Shown: piece by piece, positions 33,929 through 41,722 of the stretch
Layout of the letters: each line of letters starts with the position of its first letter
How positions within the stretch are numbered: position 1 is the first letter of the stretch
Assembly: GCA_040879985.1 (NCBI GenBank)
Contig: JBBDJH010000021.1
Location: 161,884-225,883, forward strand
From: VRUE01 sp040879985
GTDB taxonomy: Bacteria; Actinomycetota; Thermoleophilia; Solirubrobacterales; 70-9
Reading direction: 5' to 3'
DNA length: 64,000 nucleotides
Notes under the pieces: generated by a model
Databases searched by the model: none
What the model was told of the DNA's origin: nothing
What the model saw: only the letters and a program-made list of their open reading frames with translations
Position numbers and translations under genes: made by a program

Positions 33929-34206
33929 GGAAGACTCGAAAGAATCCGAAGACGAAGGCCGGAACGGAGATCACTCCCGAGATCGCCGATGCCCTCGCCG
34001 CTGAGGCCGAGCGCGGCTACAACCTCTCGAAGGCAAGGCCTCGTCGAGTCGGTCGCCCTTCGCTGGCCGGCGCCGGCGCTTCTCCGCGATTGAGCTTCCG
34101 CACGACCCCGGACCTCTATCGCGCAGCCCAAAAGCGCGCCAAGTCAGAAGGCCGCTCGGTTAGCGACCTTGCTCGTGAGGCTGTTGCTCGGTACGTGGGC
34201 TCGTAG
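33916..34206 (+). CDS. Putative ribbon-helix-helix antitoxin
   Basis: This 96-residue protein has a basic N-terminus (MAKVRKTRKNPKTKAG), EITPEIADALAAEAERGYN, and a C-terminal ribbon-helix-helix unit: SPRLSFRTTPDLYRAAQKRAKSEGRSV then SDLAREAVARYV. This fits an antitoxin that binds both the upstream toxin and the operator. The 3' end overlaps the convergent MFS gene by 47 bp. Confidence 0.7.
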   Translation: MAKVRKTRKNPKTKAGTEITPEIADALAAEAERGYNLSKARPRRVGRPSLAGAGASPRLSFRTTPDLYRAAQKRAKSEGRSVSDLAREAVARYVGS

Positions 34207-35422
34207 GCATGTCGAGCAGCACCCACAGCCCAGAGGCGGCGGTCAGCCCGGCAACCAGCGCGACCGCGCCGCCGTAGCCGAGCGCGTCGGCGCTGGCGCC
34301 CGCGATCAGGGCGCCGAGCGCGTAGCCCATGTCGCGCCAGAACCGATAGACGCCGACCACCGGCGCGCGCGCGACGGGCGATACGGCATCGGAGATCGCG
34401 GCGATCAGCGTCGGGTAGACCAGCGCGGTCCCGAGGCCGAGCAGGGCTGCGGCTCCGACCGCGACCGGGATCGCGCCGTTGCTGAGCGCCAGTACGACGA
34501 GCGCCCCCGCCTGAACGAACATGCCGGCCACGATCAGCGGTTTGCGCCCGGCGCTGTCCGACCAGTGGCCGGTGGCGATCTGCGCGACGCTCCATACGCC
34601 GGGGTAGACGGCGGCGACCAGCCCGATCTCGGCGATCCCGGCGCCGTTCGCGGCCAGGAACAGCGGCACCAGTCCCCAGGCCAGGCCGTCGTTGAGGTTG
34701 TTGACGAGGCCCGCCTGCGAGGAGGAACGCAGAGCCGGCACGCGGTAGCTCGCCTGCGCGAACGCCTTTCGCAGCCGCGGCGGGCCGCCATCGACATCGG
34801 GGTGGTGGGCCTGCTCGAGGGCGACGTGGGCGCCGGTGTCACGGACGAACAGAATGCTGAGCAGAAACGCGATCGCCGCGATCGCCGCCCCGCCGACGGC
34901 GAGCACGTCGCGGGCGGCGAACTCGGCCGCGAGCCAACCGCTCAGCCCCGCGGCCAGGGCGACTCCGCCGTAGCCGGCGGCCTCGTTCAGCCCCAGCGCG
35001 AAGCCCCGTCGCCGCGGCCCGACGAGGTCGATCTTCATCACTACCGTCATCGACCAGGCGAGGCCCTGGTTGACGCCGAGCAGGACGTTGGCGGCGACGA
35101 TCCAGGACCAGCTTGGCGCCGCCGCGATCAACAACGGCACCGGCAGCGCCGCGGCCCAGCCGGCAATCAGCAGTCGCCGCCGCCCGACCCGCTGCGCCAG
35201 CGCTCCGGCGAAGAGGTTGGTCAGAGCCTTGACCAGCCCGAAGGCGATGATGAACGAGAGAACCGCGACGCTGGAGGTGAGGTCGAAGTCCTCGCGCCCG
35301 ATCAGCGGCAGCGCCGAGCGCTCCAGTCCGACCATCGCACCGACGAAGGCGTTGACGGCGAGCAGCAGCGAGAACTGCGGGAGGTTCTCGCGCAGCCCGA
35401 GTCGCGGATGCCGAGTGGACAC
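34160..35422 (-). CDS. MFS transporter
   Basis: This 420-residue protein has twelve predicted helices in two halves. MFS signals include the loop 2-3 motif GALAQRVGRRRLLIAGW (the G-x-x-x-D-R-x-G-R-R region) and the equivalent GHWSDSAGRKPLIVAGM in the second half. The substrate is unknown. It follows the persulfide dioxygenase-like gene by 9 bp on the same strand, so export of a sulfur compound or related stress agent is possible but unproven. Confidence 0.85.
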   Translation of the reverse strand: MSTRHPRLGLRENLPQFSLLLAVNAFVGAMVGLERSALPLIGREDFDLTSSVAVLSFIIAFGLVKALTNLFAGALAQRVGRRRLLIAGWAAALPVPLLIAAAPSWSWIVAANVLLGVNQGLAWSMTVVMKIDLVGPRRRGFALGLNEAAGYGGVALAAGLSGWLAAEFAARDVLAVGGAAIAAIAFLLSILFVRDTGAHVALEQAHHPDVDGGPPRLRKAFAQASYRVPALRSSSQAGLVNNLNDGLAWGLVPLFLAANGAGIAEIGLVAAVYPGVWSVAQIATGHWSDSAGRKPLIVAGMFVQAGALVVLALSNGAIPVAVGAAALLGLGTALVYPTLIAAISDAVSPVARAPVVGVYRFWRDMGYALGALIAGASADALGYGGAVALVAGLTAASGLWVLLDMPTSPRTEQQPHEQGR

Positions 35423-35431
35423 CGACTTGCT

Positions 35432-36196
35432 CTAAGGGTTGCCGATGAGCGGGCGCCCGGAGCGGTTGGCCGCGACCATCGCCGCCTGCTCCTCCGGGGC
35501 GGGCGGGATGTCCTTGATCAGCGCGGCGACGAACTCATCCTCGGAGGAGAACTGCAGGGCCGCGTTGTGGCGGCGCTCGAAGCCGATCGTGGAGGTGGGA
35601 TTGCCCGAGAGGCCGCGACCGCAGACCGAGCCGGCGTAGTGGGCGGGGTAGAGCAGCAGGTCATCGGGAAGGGAGAGCAGCCTCTCGGTCAGCGAGCGGT
35701 AGAGCGTCCGCGCCATCTGCTCGGCACTGCGATCGCCGTGGGCGTGCAGGTCCGGCCGCCCGGCGTCGCCGACCAGCAGCGCGTCGCCGCTCAGCACCAT
35801 CCAGGGGTCGTCGGCTCGGGCGTGATCGGTGACCAGATATGCGTGGTGGGCGGCTGCGTGCCCTGGGGTGGCGATCGCCTCGAGTTCGGTGTTGCCGACC
35901 CTCACCACGTCACCGTCGGCGAGTGGCTGGTGGTCGAACTCGACCTCGGCGCCGGCCGGCATGTAGGCGGTGGCGCCGGTGCGCTCGACCAGCGCCGCCA
36001 TGCCCGAGAAGTGGTCGGCCTGGACATGCGTCTCGAGCACCGCTGAGATCCGCGCACCCTGAGCCTCGGCCAGGGCGACGTAGGTCTCGACCAGATCGGC
36101 GTGGGGGTCGACGACCGCCATCTCGCCGCGGCTTTTGCAGCCCAAGAGGTAGGAGGCGCACGCCGTTTCGTCGTTGAGGAGCTGTCGGAAGAACAC
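35432..36196 (-). CDS. MBL-fold hydrolase, persulfide dioxygenase-like
   Basis: The 254-residue protein has a metallo-beta-lactamase fold. It opens MFFRQLLNDETACASYLLGC, with metal-binding motifs ETHVQADHFSG (canonical THxHxDH with Gln at the second His, as in many actinobacterial relatives), TPGHAAAHHAYLV, LSGDALLVGDAGRPDL and YPAHYAGSVCG. ETHE1-like members oxidise persulfides with an iron centre. The remnant of an ArsR-rhodanese regulator lies divergently upstream, supporting a sulfur-stress role. It is the first gene of an operon with the MFS transporter. Confidence 0.83.
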   Translation of the reverse strand: MFFRQLLNDETACASYLLGCKSRGEMAVVDPHADLVETYVALAEAQGARISAVLETHVQADHFSGMAALVERTGATAYMPAGAEVEFDHQPLADGDVVRVGNTELEAIATPGHAAAHHAYLVTDHARADDPWMVLSGDALLVGDAGRPDLHAHGDRSAEQMARTLYRSLTERLLSLPDDLLLYPAHYAGSVCGRGLSGNPTSTIGFERRHNAALQFSSEDEFVAALIKDIPPAPEEQAAMVAANRSGRPLIGNP

Positions 36197-36224
36197 GGAG
36201 GCCTCCAGTTCGGTCGGGTCGGGC

Positions 36225-36258
36225 TTGACAAGTTATCAAGAGTTCTATTGAATATCAA
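36225..36258. promoter_or_regulatory. Overlapping divergent promoters of the persulfide operon and its lost regulator
   Basis: On the plus strand TTGACA (36225-36230) and TTGAAT (36248-36253) have a 17-bp spacer. On the minus strand TTGATA (36258-36253) and TAACTT (36235-36230) also have a 17-bp spacer. The segment is very A+T-rich and has imperfect inverted repeats around TTATCAAGAG, as in ArsR-type operators. Both promoters would be blocked by one bound repressor. Confidence 0.55.
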
Positions 36259-36261
36259 AAC

Positions 36262-36476
36262 ATGGCATCCAGCGACGCAAAGCAGGCTTTGTTCGAGGCA
36301 ATCGCGCTGACGGGGAAGGCGTTTGCCAGTCCGCGCCGACTCGCGGCGGCGCAGCTTGTCGAGGTCGAGCGCGCCGCACACGACTAGGGCCGCCGGAGGA
36401 GTTCGCCGCCGGCCGCCCGGCCCGCCGTTTGGAGGACGGCTGGCCCGAATGGCGGCTGGCGCACGCCCTGTGCTGA
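36262..36476 (+). pseudogene. Remnant of an ArsR-rhodanese fusion regulator
   Basis: The first frame (36262-36387) reads MASSDAKQALFEAIALTG then KAFASPRRLAAAQLVEVER, the start of an ArsR helix-turn-helix regulator of the kind fused to rhodanese. It stops after 41 codons. Just downstream, in another frame, 36399-36476 reads EFAAGRPARRLEDGWPEWRL, which matches the closing part of the rhodanese domain. The start and end of one gene are thus preserved while about 150 codons between them are gone. It lies divergent from the persulfide dioxygenase operon, its expected target. Confidence 0.65.
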
Positions 36477-36500
36477 TTCGCGGGGCAGTCCCTGGGGTAG
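36475..36500 (+). promoter_or_regulatory. Weak SigB/SigF-type promoter
   Basis: GATT (36475-36478), 16 bp, GGGTAG (36495-36500): one mismatch to the consensus. The GTG start at 36511 would give a nearly leaderless message. Confidence 0.35.
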
Positions 36501-36510
36501 CTGCAAACGC

Positions 36511-36981
36511 GTGGGAGACTTGCTCGCCATCTACCTCAACGACCACCTGGCCGGAGCGACCGCCGGGGTCGAGCTTGCTCGGCGGCTACGGGCGAGCAAC
36601 GAGGACGATCCCGAGTTCGGGCCGGCGCTGGCGGAGGCCTGCGCCGAGATCGAGGCCGACCGGGAGACGCTCAAGGGGGTGATGGACCGGCTCGGGGTGG
36701 GCCGGAGCAAGCTCAAACCGCTCGCCGCCGTTCTCGGTGAGCGGCTGGGCCGGATGAAGCCGAACGGGCGGCTCCGGGGCTACTCGCCGCTCAGCCGCCT
36801 CGACGAGCTGGAGCTGTTGCAGATCGGCGTCGCCGGCAAGCGCCGGTTGTGGCGGGCGCTGGAGCGCACCCACGCCGGCGACCTGCCGGACTTCGATCTC
36901 GGCGCATTGGCCGAGCGGGCGACCGGACAGCTGAGGCGGCTCGAGGAGCTGCACTTGAAGGCTGCTGCGCTGGCTCTGTAG
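36511..36981 (+). CDS. Helical-bundle protein of unknown function
   Basis: This 156-residue protein starts at GTG. It is nearly all helical: YLNDHLAGATAGVELARRLRA, ALAEACAEIEADRETLKGVMDRLGVGRS and RLDELELLQIGVAGKRRLWRALE. The spacing of Glu and His in the first two helices recalls ferritin-like bundles, though no family is assigned. Similar proteins are familiar beside DUF892 genes in actinobacteria. It lies 121 bp before the epimerase-ferritin fusion and may be expressed under the same conditions. Confidence 0.7.
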   Translation: MGDLLAIYLNDHLAGATAGVELARRLRASNEDDPEFGPALAEACAEIEADRETLKGVMDRLGVGRSKLKPLAAVLGERLGRMKPNGRLRGYSPLSRLDELELLQIGVAGKRRLWRALERTHAGDLPDFDLGALAERATGQLRRLEELHLKAAALAL

Positions 36982-36993
36982 GCGGGTCGCCAC

Positions 36994-37019
36994 GTTTTGC
37001 CCTGCTTTCTGGGGGGTAC
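36994..37019 (+). promoter_or_regulatory. SigB/SigF-type promoter for the epimerase-ferritin fusion
   Basis: GTTT (36994-36997), 16 bp, GGGTAC (37014-37019). It is an exact match to the stress-sigma consensus, 84 bp before the ATG at 37103. Confidence 0.7.
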
Positions 37020-37102
37020 AGACTCCAAGAGGCCCAAGGGAGCGGCCGCCGCTCACTCCTCGCTAGTTCCAAACCCCCCGAACCCCTACGGGAAGGCCAG
37101 AG

Positions 37103-39109
37103 ATGAAGGTCGTCGTTACCGGCGCGACGGGCAACGCCGGCACCAGCACGGTCCAGGCACTCAGCGACAGCCCGGAGATCGACGAGATCGTCGGGCTGGC
37201 TCGACGCGAGCCGACCTGGACGCCGCCAAAGACCGCCTGGGTCGAGGCAGACATCCTCAGCGCCAACCTCGGGACGATCTTCGATGGGGCCGACGCGGTC
37301 ATCCACTTGGCTTGGGCGATCCAGCCCTCGCGGGACGCGGTGACATTGGAGCGGATCAACGTCGAGGGCAGCCGGCGCGTCTTCGAGGCCGCGGCCGCAG
37401 CCGGCGTACCGAAGCTGGTCTACGCCTCCTCAGTCGGCGCCTACTCGCGCGGCCCCAAGGACCGCGAGGTCGATGAGGACTGGCCCACCGAGGGCACCCC
37501 GACCTCGTTCTACTCGCGCCACAAGGTCGCCGTGGAGCGCGAGCTCGACCGCTTCGAAGCCGACAACCCCGAGACGCGAGTCGTGCGGCTTCGTCCCGCC
37601 CTGATCTTCAAGGACGAGGCCGCGACCGAGGTCCGCCGCCTCTTCGTCGGGCCGTTCCTGCCCAATTTCCTTCTGCGCCGGGGCCTTCTCCCGGCGCTGC
37701 CGCGAGTCGAGCGCCTGTGCTTTCAGGCCGTGCACTCCGAGGACGTCGGGCGGGCCTACCTGCAAGCCGTCCTGGCGGATGTGAGCGGCGCCTTCAACAT
37801 CGCCGCCGAGCCACCGCTGAGTTCCGAGGAGATGGCCGAGCGGATCGGCGTGCGCAGCTTCCCGGTGTCCGCCCGGGTCGTGCGCCGCCTCGCCGATCTG
37901 AGTTGGAGGTTGCGCCTGCAGCCGACGCCGCCGGGTTGGCTCGACATGGCGCTGAACGTGCCGCTGATGTCCTCCGATCGAGCCCGCGCCGAGCTTGGCT
38001 GGGAGCCCCGCCACAGCGGGGTGGAGGCGCTGGAAGAGTTGCTCGAGGGCATGCGCGAGGGCCATGGCAGCGGGACCCCGCCGCTCGAGGCCGACAGCGC
38101 CGCCAGCCGGCTCGCCGACCTGAGGACGGGCGTCGGCGCCCGCCAGTGGGATCGCGACCGCGACGAGCAGATCGTCAAGTACCTGGCCGACGTGCACTCG
38201 ATTGAGCTGCAGGCGCTGGCGCAGCTTCGGGCCGCGCCGAAGATCGCCGGGGACGAGCGCCTCCGCCAGGCTTTCGAACAGCACCTGGTCGAGACCGAAG
38301 ACCAGGAGCGACGCGTCCGCGAGCGCCTCGAAGCGCTCGGCGGCGAGCCCTCGACGTTGAAGGACGCGGCCGGCAGGGCCGGCGGCTGGGCGATGGTCGC
38401 CTTCGCGGCCTCCCAGCCCGACACGCCGGGAAAGCTGGCGATGCACGCCTACTCCTACGAGCACATGGAGCTCGCCGCCTACGAGCTGTTGAAGCGACTG
38501 GCCGAGCGTGCCGGCGATGAGGAGACGGCGCGGATGGCGGCCGATATCGCCGAGCAGGAGGGACGGATGGCCGTGCGCCTGGAGCAGTCCTTCGACACCG
38601 CGGTCGAGGCCTCGCTGGCGACGGTCGATCCGGACCAGCTCGACTCGACGTTGCTGGCCTACCTGCGCGACGTCCACGCGCTCGAGGGGCAGGCCGAAAA
38701 GCTGCTGGAGACCGGCGCCGAGCGGGCCGGCGACGGGCAGCTCGAGGCGGCCTTCCGCGACCATCTCGACGAGACCCAGCGTCACCGTGAGCGGATCGCG
38801 AGCCTGCTGGAGGAGCGTGGCGCCGGGACCTCGCCGGTCAAGGACGCGATGCTGAAGATCGGCGGGCTCAACCTCTCCGCCTTCTTCGGCGCCCAGCCGG
38901 ACTCGACCACCAAGCTCGCCGGCTTCGCGTTCGCCTTCGAGCACCTCGAGGTCGCCGCCTACGAACTTCTGCAGCGGGTCGCCGCCCGGGCCGGCGACGA
39001 GGGGGTGGTGGCGACGGCGGAGGAGATACTCGCCGAGGAGCGCCGCGCCGCCGAGCGAGTGGCTGCCAGTTGGAACCGTCCCGACGTGCCCCTCGGGGTG
39101 GCGTCGTAA
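37103..39109 (+). CDS. NAD-dependent epimerase fused to two ferritin-like DUF892 domains
   Basis: This 668-residue protein has three parts. Residues 1 to about 320 are an extended short-chain dehydrogenase/epimerase: TGATGNAGTSTVQAL, HLAWAIQPS, YASSVGAYSRG and the catalytic YSRHK, ending GWEPRHSGVEALEELLEGM. Residues about 350-505 are a DUF892 domain (QIVKYLADVHSIELQALAQL, HAYSYEHMELAAYELLKRL). Residues about 515-660 are a second copy (TLLAYLRDVHALEGQAEKLL, FAFEHLEVAAYELLQRV). The two copies clearly resemble each other. A continuous frame with no internal stop or restart supports a true fusion. The role is unknown; a redox or iron-linked stress function is likely. A consensus stress-type promoter stands upstream. 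Confidence 0.87.
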   Translation: MKVVVTGATGNAGTSTVQALSDSPEIDEIVGLARREPTWTPPKTAWVEADILSANLGTIFDGADAVIHLAWAIQPSRDAVTLERINVEGSRRVFEAAAAAGVPKLVYASSVGAYSRGPKDREVDEDWPTEGTPTSFYSRHKVAVERELDRFEADNPETRVVRLRPALIFKDEAATEVRRLFVGPFLPNFLLRRGLLPALPRVERLCFQAVHSEDVGRAYLQAVLADVSGAFNIAAEPPLSSEEMAERIGVRSFPVSARVVRRLADLSWRLRLQPTPPGWLDMALNVPLMSSDRARAELGWEPRHSGVEALEELLEGMREGHGSGTPPLEADSAASRLADLRTGVGARQWDRDRDEQIVKYLADVHSIELQALAQLRAAPKIAGDERLRQAFEQHLVETEDQERRVRERLEALGGEPSTLKDAAGRAGGWAMVAFAASQPDTPGKLAMHAYSYEHMELAAYELLKRLAERAGDEETARMAADIAEQEGRMAVRLEQSFDTAVEASLATVDPDQLDSTLLAYLRDVHALEGQAEKLLETGAERAGDGQLEAAFRDHLDETQRHRERIASLLEERGAGTSPVKDAMLKIGGLNLSAFFGAQPDSTTKLAGFAFAFEHLEVAAYELLQRVAARAGDEGVVATAEEILAEERRAAERVAASWNRPDVPLGVAS

Positions 39110-39133
39110 TTGGCAGTGGTTACCGGTGCCCCG

Positions 39134-39742
39134 ATGAAAGCGCTGCTGATCAACTGCACGCTGAAGCCGAGCCCGGAGAAGTCCAACACCGAGGCGCTGG
39201 CGGAGGTCGTCGCCGACGCTCTCCGTGGGGAGGGCGTCGAGGTGGACTCGGTGCGGGCTGTCGACCACTCGATCCCGCCGGGGGTCGAAACGGAGATGGG
39301 CGAGGGCGACGAGTGGCCCGGGATTCACTCTCGGCTCCTCGACTCCGAGATCCTCATCGTCGCCACGCCGACCTGGCTCGGCAGGCCTTCGAGTGTCGCC
39401 CAGCGGGTGCTGGAGCGGATGGACGCGATGCTCGCCGAGACCGACGATGAGGAACGTCCGGTCGCTTACAACCGCGTTGCCGGCGTCGTCGTCACCGGCA
39501 ACGAGGACGGCGCCCACCACGTCATCTCCGAGATCTCCGGCGCCCTCGGCGACATCGGCTTCACGATTCCCGGCCAGGCTTGGACCTACTGGAACAAGGG
39601 CCCGGGCCCGGGCGAGGACTACTCGGAAACCGAGGAGGGCCATGAGTGGTCCCATTCGACCGGCGAGGCTGCGGCGGCGAACCTGCTGGCGGTGGCGCAG
39701 GCGCTTGCGGCAAACCCGATCCCGACGCCGCCTTCCGAATGA
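39134..39742 (+). CDS. Flavodoxin-like NAD(P)H-dependent FMN reductase
   Basis: This 202-residue protein starts at ATG 39134 (MKALLINCTLKPSPEKSNTE), 24 bp after the stop of the fusion gene. The phosphate-binding loop CTLKPSPEKSNT and the flavin-side motif ATPTWLGRPSSVAQRVLERMD fit the NADPH-dependent FMN reductase/flavodoxin-like quinone reductase group, as does GNEDGAHHVISEI. It is probably co-transcribed with the fusion gene and could provide electrons or handle quinones under stress. Confidence 0.82.
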   Translation: MKALLINCTLKPSPEKSNTEALAEVVADALRGEGVEVDSVRAVDHSIPPGVETEMGEGDEWPGIHSRLLDSEILIVATPTWLGRPSSVAQRVLERMDAMLAETDDEERPVAYNRVAGVVVTGNEDGAHHVISEISGALGDIGFTIPGQAWTYWNKGPGPGEDYSETEEGHEWSHSTGEAAAANLLAVAQALAANPIPTPPSE

Positions 39743-39801
39743 GCAAAACCGGGTCGCGCCCGCACGGGCGACTCAAGCGCTCGGACTAGGCCAGCCCGGG
39801 T

Positions 39802-39847
39802 TCGCATAAATATTGCGTTTCCGAGCTAATTGACGCAAATATTGCGT
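39802..39847. promoter_or_regulatory. AT-rich direct repeats, orphan operator/promoter
   Basis: AAATATTGCGTT occurs at 39807-39818 and again at 39836-39847, 29 bp apart. Each lies in a short inverted repeat of the form CGCAA-ATA-TTGCG. TTGCGT (39812-39817) and CAAATA are 17 bp apart and could form a promoter. No matching gene follows; the site lies just after the stop of the frameshifted AbiEii gene and may be left over from a lost gene at the island edge. Nothing else was seen in 39743-39899. Confidence 0.45.
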
Positions 39848-39899
39848 TCAACGGGCGGAGTGCGCCAAGTACCTGGAGAGCGAGGCCGTACTCGCCACT

Positions 39900-40692
39900 T
39901 CAACCGGCCGCGTCTATGGCGGCGATGAAATGGCGGACCTGGTCGGCGGCGGCATCCACGTCGAGTGGCAGGCTGGCGTCGAGCTCGCCGGCCGCCGCCG
40001 CGTAGGGCTCGCGCCAGTCGTCGGGGACCACAAGCTCGGGCGGCCTCGGTTGAAGATCGCGTCCGGCGAAGATCTCGGCGCACGCCTCTCGAACCCGAGC
40101 AAGATCCTCACCGAGCAGCTCGTGCTGGAGCTGGAGATCGATCAGGTCCCAGAAGCGGTGGTTGGCCCTGCCGTCGGGTTGCTCGGTGACGGCGTGGAGC
40201 TTCTGGGCCACCTGATAGCGAAGGGCGAGGCAGGTAACACGCTCGGGACCGTCGAGCTTGAAGTCGGCGATGCCGATCGCCACCGGGACGAGTTCAGGCT
40301 CGGTTGCCTCGGGGCGCGCCACCTCGACCTGGAGGGTCTGCCTCGACCGGCCCCTTGCGACGGAACGAGAAGCTGCCGTAGGGCTGGCCGAATGCCTCCT
40401 CGAGCGCGTCGAGCATCTCCCCTGGAGCGCCCCGAAAGACCACGTCGATGTCCTTGGTCGTGCGGGCCCCAAACCCCAGCCGAAGCTCCATCGACGCGCC
40501 GCCCTTGATTAGGAAGCGTGCCCCGTCGTCGGCCCGAACGGCGTCGAGGGCGCCGGCGAAGGAGACGAGCGAGAGCCAGCGCCGCGCCCGCTCGTGCGCG
40601 ATGCCATGCGCGCGTCCGTAATCGCCGGTGAGGCGCTCGAGATGGCCACGCTGGCTCGGCGTGCGTCGGGGCGGCTTGAACTCCGAACTCAC
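39900..40692 (-). pseudogene. AbiEii nucleotidyltransferase toxin, frameshifted
   Basis: The N-terminal half (from 40692) reads IKGGASMELRLGFGARTTKD with IDVVFRG, the GG/DxD nucleotidyltransferase motif of AbiEii toxins. After SFSFRRKG, at a GGGGCC run near 40349-40354, the frame no longer fits. The C-terminal half continues one base out of frame (RSRQTLQVEVARPE, then FKLDGPERVTCLALRYQVAQK, DLIDLQLQHELLGEDLARV) to a stop at 39900. Joined, the product would have about 263 residues, the normal size. This is a genuine frameshift, a sequencing error in the G-run, or slippage. It follows abiEi with a 4-bp overlap. Confidence 0.8.
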
Positions 40693-41264
40693 CGTCGCCC
40701 CCCGCCGTGGCGGCGAAGCCCTAGCTCACGGCGAAGCGCGCTCGCCTGGCGCTTGGTCAAGTGACCGCCGTCCTCGCCTTGGTCGATCGCCTGTCCGACC
40801 AGCGCCGCCCCCAGGTTCGTCTGGTGCGCCTGGCGGATCGCGTGAATCGGAGTGACGATGGCGATTCCCTCGTGCGTAGTGATCTGGTCGGGTTCCAGAT
40901 CCTCGTCGTGGAGCACGTACGCAGATGGCACGCCCCGGCGGGCGCGGTGGCCGCGGGGAACGGTGATGTGAATCTTTGCCGGGTGGACATCGCTCAGCTC
41001 ATAGAGCTCCAGCGCCGTCTCGTGGGAGAGGACGCCGCGCGCCCCGCGCGGCCAGAGCGTCGCCTCCATGTAGGGGTCGAGACGGCTCGCCGGCGTGAGC
41101 GGGAGGCGGTACAGGCCCATCCCGCGGCGCTCGATTTGCCCCCGCTCGGCCATGCGCACGAGGGCCATCGGGTTGATGCCCAATCCCCGCGCGTCGTCGG
41201 GCGTCACGAAGCCGTACCGCTCGTTGGCGACCTCGGCTAGCTGCGTGTAGGCACGCCCCGGCAT
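40689..41264 (-). CDS. AbiEi antitoxin
   Basis: This 191-residue protein has an N-terminal winged-helix AbiEi_4-type domain (YGFVTPDDARGLGINPMALVRM, RRGMGLYRLPLTPASRLDPYM), then the conserved block VLSHETALELYELSDVHPAKIHITVP. AbiEi represses its own operon and neutralises AbiEii, a type IV system that works in phage defence. The start codon is 3 bp from a 13-bp inverted repeat. The toxin partner downstream is frameshifted, so the antitoxin may now be a leftover. Confidence 0.88.
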   Translation of the reverse strand: MPGRAYTQLAEVANERYGFVTPDDARGLGINPMALVRMAERGQIERRGMGLYRLPLTPASRLDPYMEATLWPRGARGVLSHETALELYELSDVHPAKIHITVPRGHRARRGVPSAYVLHDEDLEPDQITTHEGIAIVTPIHAIRQAHQTNLGAALVGQAIDQGEDGGHLTKRQASALRRELGLRRHGGGRR

Positions 41265-41266
41265 AT

Positions 41267-41299
41267 GGACAAATTAGCACAAAAAATGCTAGTTTGTCC
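41267..41299. promoter_or_regulatory. Inverted-repeat operator of abiE
   Basis: GGACAAATTAGCA (41267-41279) and TGCTAGTTTGTCC (41287-41299) pair at 12 of 13 positions around a 7-nt A-rich spacer. It lies immediately upstream of abiEi, as expected for the AbiEi autorepression site. Confidence 0.75.
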
Positions 41300-41447
41300 C
41301 GCAATAACTTGGCTGCGGATGTCGCACGAAGCTAAAGCCACGCTTGATCTACCTCTGACGTGCCTCGATGTCCGAATAAGCAAGGCCATGCTTTGTTTAT
41401 GCATAACAAGCCTGACGTGCGGGGGCTCGACTGAGACTGCCTACCAA

Positions 41448-41643
41448 CAGCACGGCTACTTCACTACGAGCCAGGGCCGGCGTGGAATCAGGGGCCAGCT
41501 CCAGAGTCATCACGTGCGCCGAGGGCTCTATCGACTGCCCGCTTCCCCCGCACCGAACACGACGAGATGCGTGAAAGTGGATGGCGGTCGGCGTCGAGAA
41601 GGCCATCCGTTCGCATGAAAGCGCGCTCGCCCTGCTCGAGCTA
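41448..41643 (+). pseudogene. Second AbiEi-like remnant, opposite strand
   Basis: One frame reads QQHGYFTTSQGRRGIRGQLQ then SHHVRRGLYRLPASPAP, the N-terminal winged-helix pattern of AbiEi proteins. A second frame from 41581 reads MAVGVEKAIRSHESALALLEL, matching the central SHESAL block of the same family. The two pieces are in order but out of frame, and some residues between them are missing. No AbiEii follows. The remainder of 41300-41447 holds no gene that could be supported. Confidence 0.6.
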
Positions 41644-41647
41644 CTGG

Positions 41648-41676
41648 TGGAGCTAGCCGGACGACTCTCGAACCCC
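41648..41676. repeat. tRNA-Ala 3'-end-like direct repeat, copy 1
   Basis: The first 14 bases (TGGAGCTAGCCGGA) are identical to the 3' end of the tRNA-Ala(CGC) gene at 47940-48012, in the same orientation. The next 15 (CGACTCTCGAACCCC) are shared with copies 2 and 3 but not with the tRNA. It directly follows the AbiEi remnant. Confidence 0.7.
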
Positions 41677-41722
41677 AGGTTCCTTGCCAGGATGAAAGCA
41701 GCTCGCCGAACAGGTGGGCGGT

